The notes beneath the pieces are model-generated. The model was given only the letters and a program-made list of their open reading frames with translations, had not been told where the DNA came from and searched no databases. The translations under genes were made by a program, and so were the position numbers. From assembly GCF_007829875.1 (NCBI RefSeq), contig NZ_VIWV01000001.1:7328001-7392000 (forward strand): a DNA stretch of 64,000 bases. Direction: 5' to 3'. This stretch comes from Streptomyces capillispiralis. GTDB taxonomy: Bacteria > Actinomycetota > Actinomycetes > Streptomycetales > Streptomycetaceae. Below, piece after piece: positions 9,001-17,900 of the stretch; position 1 is the stretch's first letter; each line of letters opens with the position of its first letter.

Positions 9001-11983
9001 CGCCGTCGCGGAACGGCTGCGGCGGATGGACCTCGTCCCGCTGGACACCGAAAGCGGCCTGCGCGCCCTGCGCGCCGGCGTGGCCGCGCGCCGCACCGGC
9101 CTCGCGGACGGTCAGCTCCTCGTCGTCGCCGGACGGCGCGACGCGGTCCTGCCGCGCCTGACCGCGCGCCCCGCGCGGGCACCGCATCCCGAGCCGCACG
9201 CCGACGGCGGGACGCCGGCCGCGGCCGGGCCGAAGGCGGGTGCGGCGGGCGACGACCGTGCCCTGCTCGACCGCACCCGGCGCCACCTGCGCGCGCACCT
9301 GGCGGCGGGCCTCAAACTCGGCGTCGACCGGCTGGACGCGGAGGTGCCCCTCGAGCGCTACGGCATGGACTCCGTGGTGGCGATGAGTCTGATCGCCGAG
9401 CTGGAGACGGACTTCGGCACCCTGCCCAAGACCCTGTTCTTCGAGGTGCAGACGGTCCGCGAGCTCGCCGAGTACTTCGTCGCCCAGCACGGCGACGCGC
9501 TGCGCGCCCTGTTCGGCGAGCCGGCCACGGAGGCGCCCTCGCCGGAACCCGTGGCCACCCCTGCCCCCGTGGCCGCCGAGCCCGCGAAGGGCGCCGGCGA
9601 CCGGCCCCAACCCGCCACGGTCCCGCCGCTCGCCCCCGCCCCGCGCGACGAGGGCGTGGCCATCATCGGCCTCGCCGGACGCTACCCGGGCGCGGCCGAT
9701 CCGGACGCCCTGTGGACCCTGCTGCGTTCCGGCGCCGACTGCGTCACCGAGGTCCCCGCCGACCGCTGGGACCACGACGCGGTGTTCGACCCGGACCGCG
9801 ACGCGCCCGGCAAGAGCTACGGCAAGTGGGGCGGCTTCCTCGACGGCGTCGACCAGTTCGACCCGCTGCACTTCGGCATCTCGCCGCGCGAGGCCGAGAC
9901 CATGGACCCGCAGCAGCGGTTGTTCCTGGAGACGGTGTGGCAGCTCCTGGAGCAGAGCGGCGTCACCCAGGAGGCCGTCGAGCGCCGCTACGGCCGCCGG
10001 GTCGGCGTGTACGTCGGCGCGATGTACCAGATGTACCGGGCCGACACCGCCGACGTGGTGCGCTCCGCCCTGACCTCGGCGGCCTCGTACAACCTCATCG
10101 CCAACCGCGTCTCGCACTTCTTCGGCCTGGAGGGCCCGAGCCTCGCCGTGGACGGCATGTGCGCGTCCTCGGCGGCCGCCGTCCACCTGGCCTGCGCCGA
10201 CCTGCTGAGCGGGGACAGCGAGCTGGCGATCGCCGGAGGAGTGAACCTGACCGTCCACCCCGACAAGTACCGGGCCCTCGCCCGGGCGGGTCTGCTCGGC
10301 AGCCACCCCGGCAGCCGCAGCTTCCGCGACGGCGACGGCTATCTGCCCGCCGAGGCGGTGGGGGCGGTCCTGCTCAAACCGCTGGCCGCCGCCCGCCGCG
10401 ACGGCGACACCGTCCTCGCGGTCATCAAGGGCAGCGCCTCGCTGCACGGCGGCCGCGCGGGCCAGTTCATGGCGCCGAGCCGCCGGACGCAGGTCAACGT
10501 GGCCCGCAGGGCCCTGGAGAAGGCGGGCTGCGCGCCCGAGTCGATCGGCTACGTGGAGGCCGCGGCCAACGGGTCCGCGCTCGGTGACGCCGTCGAGGCG
10601 GGCGCGCTGCGCGAGGTGTTCGGCGACGTCACCGAGCCGATCGCGCTCGGCTCCGTGAAGTCCAACCTGGGCCACCCCGAGGCCGCGTCCGGCATTGCCC
10701 AGCTCACCAAGGTCGTCCTCCAGCTGCGCCACCGGGAGCTGGCCCCCCGCACCGCGGTCGGCACGCCCAACCCGGAACTGCGCCTGGACGAGGGCCCGTT
10801 GCGGTTGTGCGAGACGCTGACGCCCTGGGAACCGCGCCCCGGCACGCCCCGGCGCGCGCTGCTCAACTCCGTCGGCGCGGGCGGAAGCCACGTCAGTCTC
10901 GTCGTCGAGGAAGCACCCGACGACCGCGGCGACCGCGACGAGCGCGCGGAGGCGGCCCGGCCGATGCCGCGGCGGCCGGAGCTGATCCTGCTGTCCGCCG
11001 GCGACCCCGAGCGGCTGCGCACCGCGGCCCGCCTGCTGCACGACTTCGTCGAGCGGACGGACGCAGCGGGCCCGCACGACGCGGACGGCCCCGCCTGGCT
11101 CGCGGACGTCGCCCACACGCTGCGGACGGGCAGGGAGGCCATGGCCGAGCGCCTGGCGTTCGTCACGGACTCCCGCGCGGGCCTGCTGCGCACCCTCGCG
11201 GACTTCCTGGCCGGCCGGCCCCCGTACGCCCCGCTGTACCGGGGCAACGCCGAGGCCGGCGCCGCCACCCTGGGCGACCTGCTCGCGGGCGGCCACGGCG
11301 AGGCGTTCGTCCGCGCGCTCGTCACCGACGGCGAACTCGACCGGCTCGCCGAGCTGTGGGTGCGGGGCGGCCGGATCCCCTGGCACGCCCTGCGCACCGG
11401 GCGCGAGGGCCGCCTCGTACCGCTGCCGACGACGGCGTTCCGGCGCAAGCGGTACTGGGTGGGGCACACGGGCACGCCCACAGCGGCACCGACACCCGAC
11501 GCGGCCCCCGTATCCGACGTGGCCCCGCACGCCGGGCAGGCCGGCCCCGCCGCCCCGACCGACGGCGGCGGCCACGGCGACGACATCCTCCGCTACCTCG
11601 CCGACTACTTCACCGAAGCCCTCGGCTTCACCCCCGGCGAACTCCCGCTGGACAAGGACCTGCACAGCCTGGGCGCCGACTCGGTCCTGTGGGTGCGCCT
11701 GCGGCGCGGCGTCGAGGCCGACCTCGGGCTCACGCTCACCACGCGGGAGATCGTCGAACTCGCCACCCTGGAGCGCATCGCGGCACGGCTCGCCGCGCAG
11801 CGCGCACCGGCCGACACCGGTCGGCACGACCTACCCGGGGCCGCGCGAGCGCGCGTGACCCCGCAGCCGTCCCGAGCACCAGACGTACGCGAAGCACGGG
11901 CCAGGGCGCTGGAGGAGTTCCGCCAGGGCCACGTCGGACTCGAAGAACTCAAGTCACTCATGAAGGAAGCACCGGGCGCGTGA
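2..11983 (+). CDS. trans-AT type I polyketide synthase, 5' end outside window (KS-KR-ACP-ACP / KS-DH-ACP / KS-KR-ACP / KS0-ACP)
   Basis: Reading is open from the first bases, which already encode the C-terminal end of a KS (SSFGYSGTNAHVV near 140-175), so the true start lies upstream; 3993 residues are visible. Domain order: KS1 tail; KR (GGTGGLG near 1315); tandem ACPs (GFDSIS, serines at 2201 and 2543); KS2 (Cys at 3278); DH (HxxxGxxxxP, His at 4880); ACP (Ser 5843); KS3 (Cys 6593); KR (GGAGALG near 8443); ACP (Ser 9371); KS4 (Cys 10160); ACP (Ser 11681); a C-terminal helical docking tail. No AT domain exists in any module, so extender units must come from the stand-alone AT at 34079. KS4 has EAAANGS instead of EAHGTGT, so it should transfer but not elongate. 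Both KRs keep the Asp of the B-type motif (LRD), suggesting D-hydroxyls. The stop overlaps the next GTG start. Confidence 0.95.
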   Translation, partial: EHATLPPTAQYERLNQHIDLDGTPFYVNTRAREWRRRNRPRLAAVSSFGYSGTNAHVVLAEAPEATAVAAPEGADGSRLIVLSARTAGQLRDRARQLAEHLDAHPGLSPRDLSHTLGRGRKHFRHRLAFVVDTTAEAAALLRAWLENGSAPSAYTGDHKPRRAARPDVREAREVTDPARLRTLAREYAQGAAVAFELLFAPDRRPARLSLPTYPFAQDAYWLSEDASTAAADVPEAAGDLLALEPCWTPLPLPPATADADAADRVVWLVGPGAGAAASALRTRLPRTVVVHTTDMAADRPPDAAYARLTRDVLGELRTRIAEGDVPDGGLAQIVVLGHGAPATRVLTGVSALLRTAVLEHPWLRTQLLEHLDPFDAADDRSADALAEAVEASARAHAEQHVRQLGGRLSARRLTEAGAPPARGAAASPWRDGGVYLITGGTGGLGLHVAGELSRTLRGGTVVLVGRSAADVARPRLAALAPSGVTVEYRQADVTDRDAVDALVADVVSRHGALRGVVHCAGVLRDGYLATKPDGDLTAVLAPKTTGLVNLDEATADQPLDHLVVFSSTAAALGSAGQGDYAAANAFLDTYVEYRADLAARGLRSGRAVSVGWPLWADGGMRVDDAALERLRGIGVTPLPTGAALRALTAAVTGDARHTLLLYGDRERLLTRLAAHITTERRPLPAPAAEAPAPAARPSREAWERTLVAVVSEQLKVPAEEIDRDGEFGEYGFDSISLTELAQRLNDAHGLGLAPTVFFEHTTVGSVAAHIAEHASAAPGTSAPAGGPAKADVSAEADVSAEADAPAPVAAPGLDAIRQLVIAEVSGQLKVPAEEIEGDGEFGEYGFDSISLTELAGRLGDRFGVHLAPTVFFEHRTVDSVTAHLAETAPAPAAPVAQAPSGEAAPSAGPGTAVPPATDPGAPEPIAVIGMSGSFPQAPHLSAFWDNLYAGKDCVTEIPGDRWDWRALEEAPDIPRGRKPVRWGGFLDGADRFDPLFFGISPREARSMDPQQRLLLTHAWQALEDAGHAPSSLAGSDTAVLIGTAPSGYGSLVMGERAGEDGYAATGVSGSVGPNRVSYLLDLHGPSEPVETACSSSLVALHRGVELLRSGRSGLALVGGVNTIVSPDLHIGYSRAGMLCEDGRCKTFSARADGYVRGEGVGVLVLKPLRHARRDGDRILGVIRGSAVNHGGRAHSLTAPNPRAQADLLKSAYRDAGVDPRTVTYIEAHGTGTALGDPVELNGLKSAFGELYAETADMPGRLDAPSRCGLGSVKSNIGHLELAAGVAGVIKVLLQMRHATLVESLHCADLNPYLDFADSPFEVVRARQPWHRPRDADGRALPRRAGVSSFGFGGVNAHVVIEEYAEEHDGPGTAGHGHERHHRTEDHGGHAAMGSHTAAHTGTAPTAGAPAPSAAALIPLSARTGEQLVARARALRDHLRAGHVGAGRLADLAFTLQVGRDAMEERLATRVTSTAELEHRLTSFVADPEAHEGWHRGTVSRRTGTAPETRQTRALAAGEHDDALAQWVAGRPLDWQSLYEPGNRPVRIGLPTYPFAEESYWAGRGTAPTNAPTNAPTNAPTNAPTTGLSAARPDGAPGTHPMLHQAPDGTPTAYRTVFDGSEPFLRDHRVRGLRVLPGAAHLEMAHAAVARAAVARATGARGRVRLSDVVWLRPATCPADGRLEVRLDLTPAGPDTFAYTLHTVGPDGERTLSSQGRAHLADVPAERPALSLAELRAVCAGAAFTSSDVYGRYDRVGMEYGPAQRSLSALVVGTDAAGRPQALAELRLPRAAETTDAYALHPSILDGALQATIGLGLGDGEDTAPARPALPFALQEVDVLAPTPATAYAWIRHQDGSDPGDTSAKLDITLLDAEGRACAELTGLLARVVPADAAPSTAGPAARPAAETAGTSLAERALPYLRDQLAAALEVAPERLDVDTPLEFFGMDSMMAMELTHHLESTFGKLSKTLFFEVRTVRALSEHFAEAYPRPLRAALGTAASEPAPRTPAPVPVETAAAPRDADRVTDIAIVGVSGRYPLAENLDEFWQNLRSGRDCVTEVPADRWDPRDHEGTSRWGGFLDGVDRFDPLFFRISPREAEFLDPQERLFLECVHHTLEDAGYTGETLSRQSTGSDGTGLVPAGEVGVFVGVMYEEYQLYGAQAQARGHRVALSGSPSSIANRVSYFYDFHGPSMAVDTMCSSSLTAIHLACEAIRSGQCAAAVAGGVNVSVHPNKYVMLSQGKFTSSDGRCRSFGEGGDGYVPGEGVGAVLLKPLDRALADGDRIHAVVKGTALNHGGRTHGFSVPNPAAQGDVITRALARAAVAPHELSYLEAHGTGTSLGDPIELSGLVKAFGRTTGEAAPTCAIGSVKSNIGHCESAAGIAGVTKVLLQMRHGELVPSLHADTLNPHLDFDGTPFTVQRDLAPWHGPRIAGVSSFGAGGANAHVVLAAYEPEPEPAPRPRVVVVPLSAATEGQLVASARRLRDRADELTENDLASLAWTLQTGRVALEERLAFTADSLASLRRTLDAFLADPAAPGGWVRGSVRPDGLPATTAGDPATSPPACAAGWARGETVDWDGLYAADGPVRPRRLSLPGYPFARERHWLDVHADVAAGPPDHVILTHPVWETEEGDGTAAGPVAERHVILVGRFAPGEESALTTALTATLPGVVRHETVDLAADASPDSAYLTAVRHVFARVRALLADGVRGGALLQVVLVGDRDQDATQAVLGGLSGLLRTAALENPKLCTQLVDCLDGAAPALVAERLRAETAPGTAPEVRHHAGRREVRRLTELAPAPDAGTTPWRAGGVYLITGGAGALGLLTARDIASATAGATVVLTGRSVLDDTRRQALDDLRAAGLTVEYRRTDITDRADVARLVAHITRTHGPLTGVVHAAGVLRDNLVVNKTPGECEHVLAPKVAGLVHLDELTREQPLELFLCYSSTTGALGNAGQADYAAGNAFMDAYAAHRSRLAATGARHGLTLSLNWPLWADGGMGTDAAVAERLRRMDLVPLDTESGLRALRAGVAARRTGLADGQLLVVAGRRDAVLPRLTARPARAPHPEPHADGGTPAAAGPKAGAAGDDRALLDRTRRHLRAHLAAGLKLGVDRLDAEVPLERYGMDSVVAMSLIAELETDFGTLPKTLFFEVQTVRELAEYFVAQHGDALRALFGEPATEAPSPEPVATPAPVAAEPAKGAGDRPQPATVPPLAPAPRDEGVAIIGLAGRYPGAADPDALWTLLRSGADCVTEVPADRWDHDAVFDPDRDAPGKSYGKWGGFLDGVDQFDPLHFGISPREAETMDPQQRLFLETVWQLLEQSGVTQEAVERRYGRRVGVYVGAMYQMYRADTADVVRSALTSAASYNLIANRVSHFFGLEGPSLAVDGMCASSAAAVHLACADLLSGDSELAIAGGVNLTVHPDKYRALARAGLLGSHPGSRSFRDGDGYLPAEAVGAVLLKPLAAARRDGDTVLAVIKGSASLHGGRAGQFMAPSRRTQVNVARRALEKAGCAPESIGYVEAAANGSALGDAVEAGALREVFGDVTEPIALGSVKSNLGHPEAASGIAQLTKVVLQLRHRELAPRTAVGTPNPELRLDEGPLRLCETLTPWEPRPGTPRRALLNSVGAGGSHVSLVVEEAPDDRGDRDERAEAARPMPRRPELILLSAGDPERLRTAARLLHDFVERTDAAGPHDADGPAWLADVAHTLRTGREAMAERLAFVTDSRAGLLRTLADFLAGRPPYAPLYRGNAEAGAATLGDLLAGGHGEAFVRALVTDGELDRLAELWVRGGRIPWHALRTGREGRLVPLPTTAFRRKRYWVGHTGTPTAAPTPDAAPVSDVAPHAGQAGPAAPTDGGGHGDDILRYLADYFTEALGFTPGELPLDKDLHSLGADSVLWVRLRRGVEADLGLTLTTREIVELATLERIAARLAAQRAPADTGRHDLPGAARARVTPQPSRAPDVREARARALEEFRQGHVGLEELKSLMKEAPGA
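2369..2404 (+). repeat. 18-bp tandem duplication in the linker between tandem ACPs
   Basis: Two exact copies of an 18-bp unit encode ADVSAE twice, followed by a third partial start, in the flexible linker between the two ACPs of the first visible module. It looks like replication slippage lengthening an inter-ACP linker. Confidence 0.85.
4697..4756 (+). repeat. 12-bp tandem repeat encoding APTN x5 in the KS-DH linker
   Basis: Five head-to-tail 12-bp units encode APTN, the last changed to APTT, between the post-KS linker and the dehydratase of the KS2 module. The unit keeps frame. This is a low-complexity linker repeat, not a CRISPR or regulatory array. Confidence 0.9.
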
Positions 11984-14900
11984 ACGAGGATCAGATTCTG
12001 GCGGGCTTCAAGGCGGGCCTCTGCACCGCCGAGGACGTGCTCGCGTTCTACGAACGACTCCAGGACTCCGCGCCGGCGGGCGGCACGGACCGGCGCGCCC
12101 TCTCCGAGGGGCAGAAGGGGCTGTGGCTGCTCCACAAGCTGCGGCCCGCGTCGGACGTGTACAACGTCCCCGTCTGCTTCCGCACGTCGGCGCCGCTCGA
12201 CATCGCGGTCCTCCAGGAGGCCTTCCGGCAGGTGACGTCCCGGCACACGCTGCTGCACAGCGTGGTCGTCGAGGACGAGGGCACCCCCTACCTGGTGCGA
12301 CGCCCCGACGGCGGCAACGCGCCCTTCCGGCACCGGACCGTGCCGCAGGGGCTGCCCGACGACGTCCTGCTCGCCCTCGCGCGCGAGCAGGCCAAGGCGC
12401 CCTTCGACCTGCACCAGGAGGGACCGGCACGGGCCGTCGTGTACACGGCGGGCACGGCCGACGCGCCGCGGACCCTCGTGCTGCTCGTCCTGCACCACCT
12501 GGTGTTCGACGGCGCCTCGACCCCCGTCCTGCTCCGCGACCTGCTCCACACCTACGACATCCTGCTCAAGGGCGGCACCCCCGAGCCCCCGTCCGCGCGG
12601 CACGACGCCTACGACGCGTTCGTGCGCCGGGAGGCGGACTTCCTCGCGAGCCCCGAGGGCGCCCGCCACCGCGCCTACTGGCAGGACACCCTGGCGGGTG
12701 ACCTGCCCGTGCTGCGCCTCGGCATCGAGCGCGCCCCCGCACCCGGCACGCCCGTGGTGGGCGAGACCGTCGCCCTGCCGCTGCCCCAGGCCCTCGCCGC
12801 CCGGGTGCGCGACCTGTGCGCGGCCCGCGGCGTCAAGCCCGCGGTGCTCTTCCTCGCCGTGTACGAACTGCTCCTGCACCGCTACAGCGGCGAACGCGAC
12901 CTCGTCGTCGGCGTGCCGTCCCTGGGCAGGCCCGACGCCGCCTATGACGACGCCGTCGGTTACTTCGTGAACATGCTGCCCGTGCGCCACGGGGTCCGCG
13001 CCGACGTGCCGTTCACGGACTTCGTACGCGAGCTGACGCTGGTCATGGCCGACGGCCTCGACCACGCGGCGTATCCGTTCCCGCGCATGGTCCAGGACCT
13101 GAACCTGCGCACGGACCCCGGCACCTCCCCGGTCTTCCAGGTGTCGTACGTCTTCCAGAACCGGCGCATGATGCGCCTGACGGACGGCGACGTGCGCGGC
13201 CTCGACCTGGCCCGTTCGCTGCGCTTCGTGGAGGAGATCTCCCAGGAGGGGGAGTTCAAGCTCCACCTGGAGATCGTCGAGCACGCCGCCGACGCCTACA
13301 CCCTGCATCTGAAGTACGACGCCGAGCGGTTCGCCGCCGCGGACACCGAGCGGTTCCTCGGCCACTACGAGACCCTGCTGCGCGCCCTCGTCGACGCCCC
13401 GGAGCAGCGCCTCTCCGAAGCCTCGCACCTGTCCGAGGACGAGGTTCGCCGGTTCGACGAGTGGAACGCCACCAGCCGGCCCTTCTCCGCGGAGCGCAGC
13501 CTGCCCGACCTCCTCGCCGACGCCGTCGCCCGCCACGGCGACCGCACCGCCCTCGTGTATGGCGAGCGGTCCCTGACGTACGCCGAACTCGCCGCGCGCA
13601 CCGACGCCCTGGCCGCCGAGCTGCGCCGCCGCGGCGTCACCGCGGACACGGTCGTGGGCATCTGCATGGAGCGCTCCGTGGAGATGGTGATCGCCCTGTG
13701 GGCGGTCATGAAGGCGGGCGGCGCCTACCTCCCCCTGGAGCCGGACCACCCGGCCGAACGGATCCAGTACATGATCGAGGACTCGGGCGCCCGCCTCGTC
13801 CTCACCCGGTCCGCCGCCGACGTCTTCCCGTCGACCGGGGCGTGCGCGGTGCTCCGCCTGGACGCCGACGGACGGCCGGTGCCCGCCGGCGGCCGGGACA
13901 CCCGCGTGCCGGCCGCCCGGGCCGTGCCCGCCCGCGTCGCCCCCACCGACCTCGCGTACGTCATCTACACCTCGGGCTCCACCGGCCGCCCCAAGGGCGT
14001 CATGGTCGAGCACCGCGCGGCCGTCAACCGCGTCGAGTGGATGCAGAACGAGTACGCGCTGACCCCCGACGACGTCGTGCTCCAGAAGACGCCGTTCAGC
14101 TTCGACGTCTCCGTGTGGGAGTTCGTCTGGCCGCTGATCACGGGCGCGCGGCTGGTCGTCGCCGCGCCGGGCGGCCACAAGGACCCCGCGTACCTGGTGT
14201 CGCTCATCCGGGCCGCCGAGGTCACCACCGCGCACTTCGTGCCGCCCATGCTGCGGCTCATGCTCGACCACGAGGGCTGGGCCCGCTGCACCTCGCTGCG
14301 CCAGGTCTTCTGCAGCGGCGAGGCCCTGCCGCCGGAGCTGCCCGCGCGCCACTACGCCCAGCACCGCGCGCGCCTGCACAACCTGTACGGCCCGACCGAG
14401 GCCGCCATCGACGTCACCCACTGGGCCTGCCCGCCCGACACGACGACCCGCACCGTGCCCATCGGCCGCCCCATCCAGAACATTCAGCTCCACGTCCTGG
14501 ACGACCTGGGCGGGCGGCAGGCCGTGGGCTGCGCGGGCGAACTGCACATCGCGGGCGTCGGTCTGGCCCGCGGCTATCTGAACAATCCGGGCCTGACGCG
14601 CGAGCGCTTCGTGCCGAACCCGTTCGCCGCGGACCCGGACGCCCGCATGTACCGCACGGGCGACCTCGTCCGGTGGTTGCCGGACGGCACCCTGGAGTAC
14701 CTCGGCCGCATCGACAACCAGGTCAAGCTGCGCGGCTTCCGCATCGAACTCGACGAGATCGAGGACCGTCTCTCCCGCCACCCCGCCGTGCGCGCCTGCG
14801 CCGTCCTCGCCCGCGAGGACAGCCCCGGCAACCCGCGGCTCGTGGGCTACGTCGTCCTCGACGGGGACCGCATCGACGACGTGGGTCACGGCGAAGACGA

Positions 14901-17900
14901 GACCCGCACCGGAGGCGAGGGGCGCACCGGCGGCTTCCACGACGCCCTGGTGCGGCACCTGGGGCAGTCGCTGCCCGAGTACATGGTCCCGGGCGCCCTG
15001 GTCCGCCTCGACGCCCTGCCGCTGACCGCGAACGGCAAGCTCGACCGGAAGGCGCTCCCGGCCCCCGACGCCGACGCGTACGCCGTGTCCGGTGACCGGG
15101 TCGCCCCGCGCACCCCCACCGAGCGGACCCTGCTGGCGGTCTGCGCGGGCCTGCTCGGCTTCGACGAGGAGCGCATCGGCGTCCACGACAACTTCTTCGC
15201 CCTCGGCGGGCACTCCCTGCTCATCCCGAAGCTGACCGCGCGCCTGCACGACGCGGGGCTCGACTGCGATCTGCACAGCGTGTTCGCCGCCGCCACGCTC
15301 GCCGACCTGGCCGCCGCGATCGACGCGGCCCACACGACGGAGGGCCCCGACGCGCCGGACACCGCCCCGGCGCGGACGGCGTTCACCGTCCCGCCGAACG
15401 GCATCCCCGCGGACTGCGACCGGCTTACCCCGGACATGCTGCCCCTGGTCTCCCTGACCGAGGACGAGCTGGCGGCGATCGTCGCGGCCGTGCCCGGTGG
15501 CGCCCCCAACGTCCAGGACGTGTACCCGCCGGCGGCCCTCCAGGAAGGCATGCTCTTCCACCACCTCAAGGAGGGCGGCCGCGACCCGTACGTGCTCTCC
15601 GGCGTCTTCTCCTTCGAGAACAGGTCCCACCTCGACGACTTCGTCCGAGCCCTGCGCGCGGCCGTCGCCCGGCACGACGCGCTGCGCACGGCGATCCTCA
15701 CCCAGGGCCTGTCGCGGCCCGTCCAGGTCGTGGTGCGCCGCGCCGAGCTCGAACTGGAGGAGTTCGAGGTGCCCGCGGGCCGCGACGCCGAGGCCGTGAT
15801 CCGCGAACTCCTCGCCCGGCCGCAGGCGATGCGCCTGGACCGCGCCCCGCTGATCCGGCTGCGCGCCGCCCGGCAGCCCGGCGGGGCCACCTGGTACGCC
15901 GCGCTCAACCTGCACCACGTCATCGACGACGCGACCTCGCTCGGCCTGCTGTTCCGTGAGATCGTCGCCCATATGACGGGTCGCGCCGGGGAACTGGCCC
16001 CGCCCGCGCCGTACCGCGACTTCATCGCCCACGTACAGCACCGCGCGCGCGAACTCGACCCGGCGGACCACTTCCGGGACCTGCTCGGCGACGTCACCGA
16101 GCCCACCGTGATGTTCGGCCTCCAGGACGTCCACGGCGATGGCCGCCGCGTCCTCGACCTGCGCCGCCCGCTCGACGCCCGCCTCGGCGAGCGGATCCGC
16201 GCCTGCGCGAAGGACCTGCGGGTCGGCCCGGCCACGCTGTTCCACGCGGGCTGGTCCCTGGTCGTGGCGGCGTGCGCGGGCCGCGACGACGTGGTCTTCG
16301 GCACCGTCCTGTCCGGCCGCCTCCAGGGCCCGCGCGGCATCGAGCGCATGCTCGGCAACTTCATCAACACCCTCCCCGTGCGCGTCGACCTGGCCGGGAC
16401 GAGCGTGCGCGACCTGGTGAGCACCATCGACGGCACCCTGCGCGGCCTCGTGCGCCACGAGCAGACCCCGCTGGCCGTCGCCCACGGCCACAGCGCCGTA
16501 CCGCCGGAGACGCCGCTGTTCAACGCGATCCTGAACTACCGGCACCTGGAGTCCGACGACCGCATCGACGACACCGAGCTGGAACGCGCGGGGGTCACGT
16601 CCCTCGCGGGCGTCATCGAGCGCAGCAACTACCCCATCGCCCTGTCCGTCGACGACCTCGGGCATGCCTACTCGCTCGACGCGCAGATCGACCAGGCCCA
16701 GGACGCCGAGTCGGTCATCCGCTACCTAGAAACCGCCATGGAACGCCTCGTCGACGCCCTCACCACCGAGGGCGAGGAGCAGCGCCCCGCCCTGGACCTG
16801 CCGGTCCTGAGCGATGCCATGCGTCATCAGGTGCTGGCCGGGTGGAACGGGGTGCCTGTGGTGGCTCCGGTGGAGCGGTGTCTGCATGGTTGGTTCGAGG
16901 AGGTTGTGGCGGGGTCGCCCGATGCGGTGGCGGTGGAGTTCGAGGGGCGTGGTCTGTCGTATGGGGAGTTGAACGCGCGGGCGAACCGCCTGGCCCGGTA
17001 TCTGCGGGGTGTGGGGGTGGGTCCTGAGGTGCTGGTCGCGTTGTGTCTGCCGCGCAGTGAGCATCTCGTGGTGGCGGTGCTGGCGGTGCTGAAGGCGGGG
17101 GGTGCTTATGTGCCGGTGGATCCGGCGTCTCCGGCGGACCGGCTGGCGCACATTCTGGCGGACAGCGGGCCCCGTGTTCTGATCAAGGACGGTGCGCTGC
17201 CCGACGGCCTCGCCGTTCCGTCGGTCCCCGTCGTGGACGTGCGTGCCGACGCCGGCCTGTGGGCGGACCTTTCGGCGGACGACGTCACCGGCACGGGTGT
17301 GGGTCCCGCGCACGCCGCCTACGTGATCTATACGTCGGGTTCGACGGGTGTGCCGAAGGGTGTGGTGGTCGAGCACCGCAATGTGGTGCGGTTGTTCACG
17401 TCGACGGACGACTGGTTCCGTTTCGGTGAGCGGGATGTGTGGACTCTGTTCCACTCGTTCGCGTTCGATTTCTCGGTGTGGGAGATCTGGGGGGCGTTGC
17501 TGCACGGGGGCCGGCTGGTGGTGGTGCCGCAGGCGGTGACGCGTAGTCCGGAGGAGTTCTACCGGCTGTTGTGTGCGTCGGGTGTGACGGTGCTGAATCA
17601 GACGCCCAGTGCCTTCCGGCAGTTGATCGCGGCGCAGGGCGAGGATCCGGAGCCGCATGCGGTGCGTGTGGTGGTGTTCGGTGGTGAGGCGCTGGAGGTC
17701 GCCTCGCTCAGGCCCTGGCTGCGCCGTCCGGTGAACAAGGACACGCAGCTGGTGAACATGTACGGCATCACCGAGACCACGGTGCATGTCACCTATCACC
17801 TGCTCACCGACGGCGACCTCGGCCGGCCCGTGAGTCCCATCGGCCGTCGTATCCCGGATCTGTGCACCTACGTCCTGGACTCGCACGGTCGTCCCGCGCC

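Noticed and set aside
5189..11827. 2212-residue open frame on the minus strand
   Set aside because: Antisense shadow of the PKS; repetitive Arg/Gly/Val composition, no domains, and the + strand carries unmistakable KS, KR and ACP motifs.
10807..11979. Upstream extension of NRPS 1
   Set aside because: It lies in another frame of the PKS KS4-ACP region; the GTG at 11980 overlapping the stop and the docking helix give the real start.
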